Both the position numbers and the translations under genes were made by a program. A stretch of DNA of 64,000 nucleotides. Source: Ctenosaura bakeri (taxonomy: Eukaryota > Chordata > Lepidosauria > Squamata > Iguanidae). Positions 54,345 to 63,926 of this stretch are shown in pieces. Under the pieces are notes generated by a model. That model did not search any database and was not told the origin of the DNA. It worked only from the letters and a program-made list of their open reading frames with translations. Numbering within the stretch: the stretch's first letter is position 1; every line of letters starts with the position of its first letter. The stretch spans positions 62,001 through 126,000 of the forward strand of contig CAOLHI010001301.1 in the NCBI GenBank assembly GCA_948474755.1, given 5' to 3'.

Positions 54345-55175
54345 TACCTTCCAATTCTTCTGATTTGGCTGGGACAGCCCTTTTTAATCCTCCATTGACC
54401 CTTTCTTTCCCCCCCCCCAGCTCCTTTTTAAATGTCAGTTGCTCTCTCCTCCTCCCATTTTCCCCCTTTGCTTACTCCAGTTGGACCAAACTGAGTTTAA
54501 AGTGGAAAAGTAGTTTGCATTCAATTAATTCAGTGTGGGGAGAGAAGCAGGAGGGATTGGGAGGCCCTGCAGGCTCAGGGAAAAGCAAACCACAACAGTC
54601 TCTCCTAGCTTGTATGTTCTTCCTTGTTCGTAGCTTTTGCCATCCTGACCACACTCTGAGGCCTTTTCCACATGGGGTTTTTGAAACGGGGCAGTCCGTC
54701 CTCCAAGGAGGAGGTCTGCACCTCGGACCGGACTCGGTCGGACCTATTTAAAGTAGATCTGCACCTCAGCCCGGCCCGGAATGACCCCGAGTGGTCCTCC
54801 AGCTTGCTTTTGAAAGACCTGATTTTTCCGGTCTTTCAAAAGCATGGCACACACCACTGCAAGCCTGCTCCCTTATGCAGATTCGCAGGCTCACACTAAT
54901 GTGAGCCTGCAATCTGCCCGGGGGCGGGCTTTAGGCTGGCGAGCTTCAGCGGTTAGTCAAGACCCTCGACCAACCAGAAGCCACCATTTGGGATGCTGGA
55001 GCAGTGTGTATTGACGAGCACGCACTGCTCCAGAGAGCCGTGGACTGGACCAGGGAGCTGAAAGATCCAGTGAGTAGTGGCAGGGGGCGATTCCCTTGCC
55101 TGGTGTGGAAAAGGCCTGATTTAGCTTGGCCACACATGTCCCAGTTTTCATCTGTGAAAGAGCTGAAATTTATGG
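54345..55175 (+). repeat. dispersed repeat R1, copy 3, split by MITE-D
   Basis: 54345-54659 and 55117-55175 follow the order at 8200-8700 (CCTTCCAATTCTTCTGATTT, CTTACTCCAGTTGG, AAGTAGTTTGCATTCAA, GCTTTTGCCATCCTGACC, then CCCAGTTTTCATCTGTGAAA). At the break the 8.6-kb copy reads ACTCTGATGTTGTTTAGCC without interruption. Confidence 0.7.
54660..55116. mobile_element. GGCC-ended MITE, family D-like, copy 2
   Basis: 457 bp, ends GGCCTTTTCCACATGGGG and CTGGTGTGGAAAAGGCC, target duplication TGA (54657-54659, 55117-55119). Interior hairpins include CCGGTCTTTCAAAAGC/GCTTTTGAAAGACC around 54811-54845 and AGGCTCACACT/AGTGAGCCT-like pairing near 54890. Many CpGs. The interior is different enough from 26863 that it may be its own family. 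Confidence 0.88.
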
Positions 55176-55358
55176 ATTATACTAAATCAGACCATTAATT
55201 CATTATGGCTGGCATCTACTCACCAGGTTTCAGGCAGGATGTTTCAAGCCCTGCCTGGAGATGCCAAGGGTTGAACACTGCCCATTCTGACTGCAAAGCA
55301 TGCCCTGTACCATTTAGTTATGGACTGAAATCCTCCTGTTTAGTCCCACATAGACGAT

Positions 55359-55552
55359 GGCCATTTCCACACTACATTGTTGTAGTGCTATTATTCCACT
55401 TTCAACCTCCTATGGAATTCTGGGGTTTCTAGTTTCCTAGGGCCCAAGAGCTCTCTGGCTGAGAATTCTAAAGGCCCCTCTCTAAACTGCAATCCCCAGG
55501 ATTCCGTAAGATGTTAAAAGTGGAGTAATAGCATTAAAGCAATATAGTGCAG
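55359..55552 (-). mobile_element. MITE-A copy 10, end lost at an LTR insertion
   Basis: GGCCATTTCCACACTACATT at the left, the reverse-orientation centre, then GCAATATAGTGCAG, where the LTR begins. The last ~8 bp (expected AAATGGCC) are not recognisable beyond the LTR. Confidence 0.8.
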
Positions 55553-56464
55553 TGTTACTTCGAGGGAGAAACCGTATCCCGGGATCTATAATTTTAGTAT
55601 TAATATATAGCTCTGTGTGCCACAGAGGTCCCCCAAAAGGGCACGTAGGCAGGCACGGTTAAAAGACTGAAAACCAGGTCAGGCCAGTAAAATCCCCAGT
55701 CATGTAGCTCTAGGAGACCTCAAGATGTGTGAACCCACAATAAACAAGGGGTCCTCAGCCCCTGAGAAGCTGACTTGAGGGCATTAGCATGTCTGCCCCA
55801 AGTTGAGCAAATATTCCATCAGGTGAGGACCATTTACATGAAGTGACACCACAAACTAACACAACCGAAGATCCTGAGACTTTGGCAACATCTTGCAATC
55901 CCACCACAGAAAGGAAATTACCATGGTGGAGCTTCGTTATTGCTCCAACACCCATTGTTCTCCCCGGGAAAGGATTAGTCCTCCAGGTACTTCTTCCCCT
56001 ACAAATAGTCCCAGTTTTTGAGCAGTTCTTTGGATCATTCCCAGTCATCCCAGCAGACTGTTTCTCCATCCGTTGAGTGATCCCCTCAGCCCTCTCTGTG
56101 CTGAGCCCCACTTCTTTGCTCTCTTCTCGGACCTGGGACTTCAGGACAAGGTACAGTATTACCCCAACAACACCCCTTCAATAGTCCCTCTGTCCAATTT
56201 CCTCTCTTTTGCTTCTGAATAGCTATTGGGTGCGTGTGTGTGGGACTGCATTGGTGTGTGAGACTTGCATTCAATAAAATCCTTTATTGGACATTCTTGT
56301 TTGGTTTTTGGCTTGGCCTGACCCTGTAAAAACTGGGTAAAAAGACCCCGCTAGGTTACCCTGCCTCTCGCATTGCTATTGCTTGTGCTCTGGCTAGTTT
56401 CCATTCCCCATCATGTGGAGCACATTGAGGTGTCCCCCAAGGGACCCCAGAAATCAGGGTAACA
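55553..56464 (+). mobile_element. solo LTR, family B (912 bp)
   Basis: TGTTACTTCGAGGG...ATCAGGGTAACA with target duplication GCAG (55549-55552, 56465-56468). Poly(A) signal AATAAA at 56273; a weak TATA-like CTACAAATAG lies near 56000. It shares the words GTTACCCTGCCTCTCG with family A in U5 but is otherwise different, so the two are related ERV lineages. No internal coding region. Confidence 0.9.
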
Positions 56465-56468
56465 GCAG

Positions 56469-56929
56469 ACCTACTGAATGTAGTGCAGATCTACTGAATC
56501 AGTTACTGAATGGTGAGCCAACACACTGATAAATTCCTACTCAGTGTCTCTACTCTAGTCAAGACCAGGAGTAAGATTTAAGCCAGAGCCTTTCCTTTCT
56601 TGCTTGCTCCTCCCTGCTTCCCAAGGTCAAGATGACAGACGACTGAAAGTAGTTGATGTTGAAACACAAGACTGAAACTGCTCTTGGGAAATATGTTCAC
56701 CCCTCCACTGGGCCTCTTGACAGGCCACTCAGAGGCCATGGCTTTTTCAGAAAGGCAGGCAGGCAAGCAACCCTCAATAATCTCTGGACATCATACATAT
56801 GCCTACCAGGCTCTAAACAAGTGTCTCTTCTCCAGCTGCATGCTGTGCCTCAAAGGCTCTCGAGGGGTTAATACATGCCATTCCCAAAGTTCAGGGAAGG
56901 GACAATACAGAGGGAACAGCAGGAATTTC
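56469..56929. other. unassigned stretch, no gene seen
   Basis: No recognised repeat or coding domain. Two overlapping frames of 72-87 codons have no motif. Confidence 0.35.
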
Positions 56930-57300
56930 AGCCTGTTAATAGGCTAGCTTCTTCTGACCGGGGCCCAAAACGAATGTACGGTACAGTAAATTGTCCTTGT
57001 CAGCTTAGCTCAAATGATGGTATGCTTTATTTCTACACATGCCTTGACTCTGTCCGTTGAATTTATGTTCAGAAAATAAACACTTCCAGACGGCAATAAA
57101 GCATTTGTGCTTGGAGCTGCCTGGCTATCGCACAGGCGGAAGGCAACCCTGGGTGCTTTGCGGCAGAATTTGCACAGACCGCAACAGTTCCCTGTACAAG
57201 TTCCCTCTTCCACCTATTTCTCATGGTAGCAAAATGCAAAAGCAGATGTCTAGTGCAAGTGCTGCCCAGGAGAATGTGGAGCCAGAAAGGGAATAATAAT
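56930..57300. promoter_or_regulatory. candidate conserved non-coding element
   Basis: Repeat-free, with kept CpG (CTGACCGGGGCC, AAACGAATGTACGGTACAG, CTGTCCGTTGAA, CCAGACGGCAATAAAG, TATCGCACAGGCGGAAGG, TTTGCGGCAG, GACCGCAACAG). GC and CpG are above the neighbours without being a CpG island. No frame longer than 107 codons and no splice-bounded exon seen. Confidence 0.4.
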
Positions 57301-58390
57301 TTTTTCCCCAAAAGAGAAATATATGATTTGTGATGGTGTGTCATCCCAAAGAGTGGGATGTGATGACTGTTAAGGGGGTTGAGGTTGGACAACTAAATGT
57401 TACAGAGAGCAGAGCTTGAAAAGTTACTCTTTTTGGAAAAGCTTGCAAAGGATAGATTTTTGGACAAGAATTGATAGGATTCCCTGGCTGATACAGCCAG
57501 CCTAACAGGAGATTGTGAGAGCTTTAGCCTAATTTTTTTTTTAAAAAAAAAAGACATTTCCAGACACTGAAAAAGTAGGAGGAAAAGCATAAGAATCATG
57601 AACTGTGCAAAGATAGGACAGAATCCTGTTAGATCAGCAATTTTTTTCTTGAAATTTTTGAGTAATTTTAGCAATTTCCTTCTCACTGTGTGCACTTTGA
57701 GGTTTATTCTTTGCACCAAAATTGCATATGGCTGTTTTGCAGAATATTCTGTGCAGAATATTCTTTACAGAATGGAACATGTAGAAAAGCACTATTCCTG
57801 AAAAAAAAAATTGCAGAATCTTGCAGAAATGCTATTTTCTATGCAGTAAAGTGCTCTTTTTTTTCCCACAAAGCAACCATGTGAATCTTGCAGTAAGCCA
57901 GCAGATATTTAAATTCTGCTCATTCAATAGGTCTAGTCTAGTTGGCTCACAGTTTTTTAAAAATGGCTGGATAAGTGACCAACTGGCCCATCAATGGATA
58001 GTAGCCATGATATCTGTGGCGGAAACAATACAGCAGGAGTGTGCAAATCATAGAGCAAGAATATAGGTCATTGGTGTAAGTTTCTGGAGCAAAGCCCTTT
58101 CATTTTGTTTTTAAATCAGCATTATTTGGTGGCAATTTTTAAAATCACACGGAAAACATCCCAAACACATAAAAAAATCTGCAAAAAATTTCCCAACTCA
58201 GCACTTCTTAAAACAGAGAGTGAAGGCACATTTCTTCTTGTCACCATTTTGTGAGTGACTGTAGAAGAAAATAGACTTGATGTTGGGTAGTGTGGCCTGC
58301 AGGGGGGTCTGGGGAGGGGAAAATTGGTCACTGACCTGCATGTAGTTGCCCATTGCTGTTCTAACTTGTTATACAGTGAGCTGTGACCTC
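57301..58390. other. unassigned, with a small internal repeat
   Basis: GCAGAATATTCT occurs twice at 57739-57764 (period 14), and TTGCAGAA words recur around 57800. These echo the R2 texture at 21.6 and 25.2 kb. No coding domain. Confidence 0.4.
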
Positions 58391-58394
58391 TGGA

Positions 58395-58612
58395 TAGTTA
58401 TAGGAATTCTGAGATTGCTTTCCCCGCTTCCTGCTTCCTTCAAGCTCTTCCACAAACCCACTCTTTCTGGAGAGGTATCGATTTGTCCTTGTGCCCTGTT
58501 GTCTCAGAAACAACTCTTTCTTTCATGTTCCCCTCATGTTTGGCCTTGCCGTCATTTCCTTCATCTTCTCCCTCCTCTGTTCTCTCCCAGGCAGCAAATT
58601 CTGATAGAGTTA
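58395..58612 (+). repeat. inverted-repeat arm 1
   Basis: About 215 bp that recur in reverse complement at 59540-59755: GCTTCCTTCAAGCTCTTCCA, CACAAACCCACTCTTTCTGG, GTGCCCTGTTGTCTCAGAAA and CTCTCCCAGGCAGCAAATTC. The translated frames also match (SFKLFHKPTLSGEVSICPCA on plus here; SFKLFHKPTLSGEVLICPCA on minus at 59.7 kb), with similar reading lengths. Confidence 0.85.
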
Positions 58613-58969
58613 TAGGGTACAGTTTCCATCAGCATCTTCCAATGTAGTAATGGTGGGAGGGGGATGATGGGAGTTGCAATCTAAGCAGATCTGGGAGGCT
58701 TTCTAAAGAGTTGTCTGCTCCTTTTTTAAGTTACTGCAATCCTACAAATTCAGGAACTGAAGTCAAATTGCAAAATTTGACTTCAAAATTTCACAGAGGA
58801 AAACTGGCACAAGATGCCAAAAGTTAGTAAGGAGGAATAGGAAGAAGATAATGAGGAAGAAGACACAAGCTAGGAGACGACACAGCAGTTTTCTTTTCCC
58901 TGAGTCTACTGGAAACTTACATTGGTGTTAAATTTGCCAGGTTCCTATTGATTCAAAGGTACTGTTCTA

Positions 58970-59171
58970 GGCCATTTCTGCATTACACTGTTATAGTGCT
59001 ATTATTCCACTTTCAATATCTTGTGGAATTCTGGGGTTTGTAGTTTCCTGAGGTCAAAGAGCTCCCTGGCTGAGAATTCTAAATGCCCCTCCCTAAACTG
59101 CAAATTCCAGAATTCCACAGGATGTTGATAGTGGAATAATAGCACTATAATAATGTAGTGCAGAAATGGCC
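58970..59171 (-). mobile_element. MITE-A copy 11
   Basis: GGCCATTTCTGCATTACAC...GTGCAGAAATGGCC, 202 bp, complete foldback between the two arms of the large inverted repeat. Flanks CTA/CTC (possible 3-bp duplication with one change). Confidence 0.85.
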
Positions 59172-59539
59172 CTCGTTTGACAACCAAATGGATTTACGCT
59201 CATGGACTTTTTGGCTATGGCACCTCACATTTAAAATTCTTTGTCCATGGAGGTTTACCTGATAACTATACTGTAGGTACCAGGCACAGATATTCCTTAT
59301 CTTTAAATAAGATTTTATATGCTAGATTTTGGAGTTTAGAGTCACCCATAGATTTTAGTTCAGATTGTTGTTGGTACTTAACTACATTCCCAGCAAAGTG
59401 CATGTTTCTTTTATAAGTACCCTGTTCCAGGAAACTTACATTTGCAACTTTTCTGGGATATCTTCAAACTTCTCATTAATTCTGGAAATGTTTCAATTTT
59501 GGTTGAAGGACACAGCTTGCAAAAAATTCAATATCATTC

Positions 59540-59755
59540 TAGAATTTGCTGCCTGGGAGAGAAGAGAAGAAGGAGAAGACTAAGGAGATGATAGCACAGC
59601 CAAACAGGAGGGGAACATGTGAGAAGAAGAGCTGTTTCTGAGATAACAGGGCACAGGGACAAATCAATACTTCACCAGAAAGGGTGGGTTTGTGGAAGAG
59701 CTTGAAGGAAGCAGTAACAGGGGAAGGCAATCTAAGAATTCCAAGCTCAGAGACG
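59540..59755 (-). repeat. inverted-repeat arm 2
   Basis: Reverse complement of arm 1 with an estimated 85-90% identity by eye. The loop between arms is about 930 bp and contains a MITE-A. The arms could be two copies of one dispersed family inserted in opposite directions. Confidence 0.85.
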
Positions 59756-60090
59756 TTGGATCCTGTGTCACATTGGATCACTTTCCAATCACTTTCCTTC
59801 TTATGCTTTCCAGGAAGCATGTCACGAACACTCAACAGTTTTCCCATCACCATTGAGAAAGAGTGTCTGAATACACTGGGACAACCGAGGGGTATAATTA
59901 AAGGAGGCCAAAACGAGAGCACTGCCTCCCTCTGTACAATTCTGCCTCCTCCATAAAAGTGCCTTTCAGATCCCACATTTCTAGCTTTGAAGTAAATTAA
60001 AATTTCAGCTGAGCATTTACAGTTGAGGCATCCAAAGAAATGGGACAGAAAGAGTTACCAAGGGAAAGCAAACCCAGCAAATAGTTCTGA
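59756..60090. other. unassigned stretch, no gene seen
   Basis: No recognised repeat or coding domain. Confidence 0.35.
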
Positions 60091-60292
60091 GGGCTTTTCT
60101 ACCCTGCGATGTCATACTGCTATTATTCCGCTTCCAACATCCTGTGGAATTTTGGGATTTGCAGTTTAGAGAGCGGCATTTAGAAGTATCAGCCAGACAG
60201 CTCTTCGGCCTCAGTAAAATACAAACCTCAGAATTCCACAAGATGTTGAAAGTAGAATAAGAGCACGATAACAATGTAGTGCAGAAATGGTC
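60091..60292 (+). mobile_element. MITE-A copy 12
   Basis: GGGCTTTTCTACCCTGCGAT...GTAGTGCAGAAATGGTC, full-length and more diverged than the other copies. Confidence 0.82.
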
Positions 60293-60294
60293 TA

Positions 60295-61084
60295 GGTGTA
60301 AAGAGCAATTAGCGTCTCTCTTTCTGGAATACTAGAAATTGGGGATTGTGGGAAAAATTCTTTTTTGGGGGTATTTTATTTGAAGGGATATTGCCCTCAT
60401 TGACTCCCTCCCTTAGCTTCACCCCAGGAACGGGCAACTGCCTTGATCTCTTTCGCATTTCAGGACTCTTTGTGTGAAAAATTCATTTTGGCTTTTGCAG
60501 AAAACCAAATAAACAGCACAAGGAACAGTGTAATGCATCTGGAAAGGAAAGGAAAACATGTTCTTTTGTGTGTAAAACTCAAACAAGGTTTGTACAAACG
60601 AGAGGTTTTTTTTGTCAACCTGTCTTGAAGTATTTAAAAAAAACATGGGAAAACACACAAAAACTTTTGTGATGTCATCCAGCATGGGGGAAAAAAACTC
60701 TTGAAGTAATTCCTTCTTGCATGCCAAAATGACAGAAATGAAGATATACATGCTGGCTTCCCAGACCTTTATTTGTGATGGCCAATTTAATAGGCCAGCG
60801 TGGGGCAGAGAGGGATGCTCAAAGTTCTGTTCTCTTCCCTGTCCCTCCCTCCCTCCCTCCCACAGCAGAGGCAGTTCAGAGAAGCCTGGGTGGGACAGAG
60901 AGCGTCTCCTTTCAGCTGCCCTTCTTGCTGCAATCCTGTCCAGAGAACTAAACAATTCTTCAAAGGGACTGGAGAGAGAGAGAGTGGGCCCATTTTGGCT
61001 TCCCTCTCCCTCTCTTCCTGCAGCCCCCCTGCCCACCCCACACACCCTCCCCTCCCCTCTACCCTTGTGCTTGCATCTCAGGCT
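60295..61084. other. unassigned stretch, no gene seen
   Basis: Contains a CCCTCCCTCCCTCC run (60840) and a GAGAGAGAGAG run (60973). The 208-codon minus frame (60419-61045) is the longest non-transposon frame in the window, but its composition changes abruptly along its length and there is no domain or ATG context; it is most likely chance. Confidence 0.4.
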
Positions 61085-61260
61085 GGCCTAGATGTCACAG
61101 CAGAACTTAGGACTGTCATCTCCAGACGGCAATTCTCTTTGCCGGGCCTCTGAATGAAACTTTAGTCCGGTGCTAATTGCCCTGCTCGGGGCTCGGCTAT
61201 CAGCCAGGCCCCGTCTCAGATTTACTGATTGAAGACGTGACCAGAGTGAGTGAGTGAGCC
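61085..61260. promoter_or_regulatory. candidate conserved non-coding element
   Basis: TCCAGACGGCAATTCTCTTT, GCCGGGCCTCTGAATG, AGTCCGGTGCTAATTGCC, GCTCGGGGCTCGGCTATCAG, GGCCCCGTCTCAG and GAAGACGTGACC: repeat-free with dense CpG and a TAATTG core. A GC-richer version of the tracts at 11.6 and 56.9 kb. Confidence 0.4.
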
Positions 61261-62096
61261 CGGAAGGGGGTCCCGGCTCAGGAAGGGGGGGTGGCTCAGC
61301 GAGGCCAAGTTCAAGGGCGCCGACTGGTACAGGCAGTATAAACAAGGGAATGGTATGTAAGCAATAAAGACATAAAGGTTGCGAACAAGGAAAACCATAC
61401 AATAAACAGCTGTGATAAGCACATGCAACCTTTGTTTATAAAGGAAGGCTGCAGTCCTGTATTGCCCTCCTGAAAATCCCACCACCTCCATCTTTTTGAA
61501 CATCGAAATGTGCAGCCAAGGAGCCAAGGATTCTTATAAAGGCTCTTTTGTGTTCTGATTTGTTCAAACACTTTGCTCATTCTCTTACTCATCCTTAATG
61601 TCCTCTTTCAGCTGTGATATGTTTTAGTTTTGCCTTCAGGAACTCAGTGTCAGGAACTGAAAAGATCCTGTTTTTTTAAATGGTTTTTAAAACAAGCAAA
61701 TGCATTTATAAATTGTCTTTTTTTCTTTTTTCTTTGTCTTTTTTTTTTTTTTGGTTAAACATAGCTTCCATTCTGCTTGGGATTTACATCTTTATAAACA
61801 GTCTCATGCACGTGCAAAATTGAACTTCAATAATTTTGCAATACACAATGGTAGTGCCCACTGCACATCAGAAGTGCCCAATGCACGCTAGAGCGCTCTT
61901 GCTGGTGTCTAATGCACATCTTCACAATGCAGTACAGGGTTGTATTGTGTTCCTGCAAAATAAATAGTGATTCACAAAGTTATGAAACACAGACTGTGAT
62001 ATAAGATCCCAACCTATATTTTTATTTTTTTGGGGGGGGGCGGAATTACAGTATGCCTTAGCATAAGAACCTGTGGGGGGGATTTGAGCACTTTCA
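61261..62096. other. unassigned stretch, no gene seen
   Basis: T-rich near 61720-61755 and a G8 run at 62032. 61858-61930 has loose repeats of GTGCCCA(C/A)TGCAC. No coding domain. Confidence 0.35.
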
Positions 62097-62116
62097 AAAT
62101 GTTTTAGTCCAGTTCT

Positions 62117-62790
62117 GCCAAAAGGAGGTCGTGATGATGTTTCATATGTGGTGGACATGCAACAAAGCAAAGAAGTATTGGGCAGAAATACATAATATAA
62201 TGTGTACAATAATGAATGTACAATTTGATAAAACACCAGAAATGTATGTGTTGAATATGATACATATGTTTGATGAGACTGTACAAAAGAAATATTGGAG
62301 AATAATATTGAATATGATAACAACAGCTAGAATAGAATTTGCAAGACTATGGAAAATTGATCAAATCCCTACAATTGACCAATGGTGGGCAACTCTGGTT
62401 GAAAATCGAAATGCAGACATAGCCTCTCAGAGATTAAAAGAAAAATCAGATGATGAAACTAAAAAAGAATGGGAAATTGTATCGGATAATTGTTGGGTAC
62501 TATCAGGTCACAATGTCTGAGCATAAATACAGTTGATATATTAAATGGATATAATCAGTATTATCATGTTAAAAATACAGTACTTACGTATTGCAGGAAC
62601 TATCATGAAATATTATCATATATAAGTGCAGTACAGATAAATATTAGCATGTTGAATATACAGAAGAAATTGAAATCTAGAGAGGAGTGGAAGAACAGTT
62701 GAAACAGTTCAATGAGATGTACAATTATATATGTTTTTTTTTCATATGTTGGAGCTTTAATAAAATTATATATATATATATATATATATG
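62117..62790 (+). mobile_element. 5'-truncated L1 with target duplication
   Basis: About 674 bp of L1 3' end. The flanks TTTTAGTCCAGTTCT at 62102-62116 and 62796-62810 are identical (15 bp; 19 of 20 when extended left). The 5' end is truncated within ORF2. The tail is AATAAAATTATATATATA and so on (TA dinucleotides, 62765-62789) where a poly(A) would be usual. Long identical duplications show that it is one of the youngest insertions here. Confidence 0.92.
62131..62520 (+). pseudogene. L1 ORF2 C-terminal fragment
   Basis: 129 codons open to the stop. MMFHMWWTCNKAKKYWAEI is the L1 ORF2 C-terminal cysteine/histidine region (HMWW.C....YW), followed by KKYWRIILNMITTARIEFAR and WKIDQIPTIDQWWATL, both standard in reptile L1. 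The RT and endonuclease domains are missing through 5' truncation. Full-length L1 ORF2 proteins are near 1,200-1,300 residues, so about 10% remains. Confidence 0.9.
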
Positions 62791-62810
62791 AAATATTTTA
62801 GTCCAGTTCT

Positions 62811-63160
62811 CATCACATCTCCTCACATTTCATTCACAGACACACACACTCCAAAATGCTTTTAAAATACTAAAAAAAAACCCACAATTGGCTGAGTTTG
62901 TTTTCCCAAAGATTTTCTTTCTTTCTTTCTTTTTTTTTTTTAGTTAATGTCCATATAAAAATGTGTTTGTCCTTGTAGGCATCACATTTTATGCTTATCT
63001 ACACAGACGTTTCTTCTGAAGTACACCTTTAATAGGCAATTGTTCTTAATTATTGTTGCTTGTGGATGATATTTTCTCCTAACTTAACACATTTCTTCAT
63101 TCTATTTTGACACAGGCACATTTTGTAATCCTTTCCTTAGTATAGCCCCCTCTCTGTTTA
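62811..63160. other. unassigned; CTTT run at 62918-62943
   Basis: A pyrimidine run (TTTCTTTCTTTC then T10) is the only repeat. Nothing else recognised. Confidence 0.4.
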
Positions 63161-63405
63161 CATATTTATTTATTTGTTTGTTTATTACATTGATATATTG
63201 CCTTTCTCCAAGAGTGGGACCCAAGGCAGCTACCAGAAAAAAAAGTTAAACATATTTACAATATAATTTAAAACAGTTAAAATAGCCACATAAAAACAGC
63301 TTAAAAGCATTATAAAAACATACAAAATTTTTTTAAAAAATAAATAAAGCATCCTAAAAAAAATAAAAGCTGACCCTTTCACACATTAAAACCCTACTTG
63401 AACAG
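63160..63405 (-). mobile_element. L2-like LINE 3' tail
   Basis: TTTATTTATTTGTTTGTTTA at the left is the reversed L2 tail; ATATTGCCTTTCTCCAAGAG and GGACCCAAGGCAGCTACC are the reversed conserved 3' UTR end. 5'-truncated. Confidence 0.65.
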
Positions 63406-63623
63406 GACAGGTAAGCAGCAAGATGGCCAGAGTAGCCTCGTGTAGGACTTCCAGTGGGTGGGAGCAGCCACAGACTTCATTTTAATGGAGGAACAGTTGA
63501 AGAAGTACAAACGCTGAAGGATCTTTTTGTTGACAGTTATGTATTGGTTCAGGAAGTGTCAGGTGGGTGCCAGGTCATTTTTCTTCCTTGTCATAAACCC
63601 TAATGCTGTCCTAATGACATACA

Positions 63624-63820
63624 GGCCCTTTCCACATCTTACCTTCTTGCGGTGGCATCCGATGGTGATCCTGGCAGTGGTTCTGCTGGGAAGGGAGCAT
63701 GACAGTAGAGCTCCCCTCTGCATGGAACAGGCTCCCTGTAGAAAGGAACATGATGGGCATACCACTTCCTTCCACAGTGCAGCTTGGTACTTACCCAGGA
63801 CACTGCCTTCTTCATGGCAT
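63624..63820 (-). mobile_element. MITE-B fragment
   Basis: GGCCCTTTCCACATCTTACC then CTTCTTGCGGTGGC (the family-B right end reversed), GGGAAGGGAGCATGACAG and CACTTCCTTCCACAGTGCAG. It loses similarity after about 63800. Confidence 0.65.
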
Positions 63821-63926
63821 ACCATTACCTGCTTGTTTAGAAACAGCTAGATGTAGCCTGTGATTAGAGTGCACCTCAGAGGTTCTTCTTGTCTATTTTT
63901 TCCTCTCCCATTTTAAACAGTAGAAG

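Noticed and set aside
60419..61045. 208-codon minus frame, longest not assigned to a transposon
   Set aside because: Composition changes along it, it crosses CCCT and GAGA runs, and no domain, promoter or splice context is visible.
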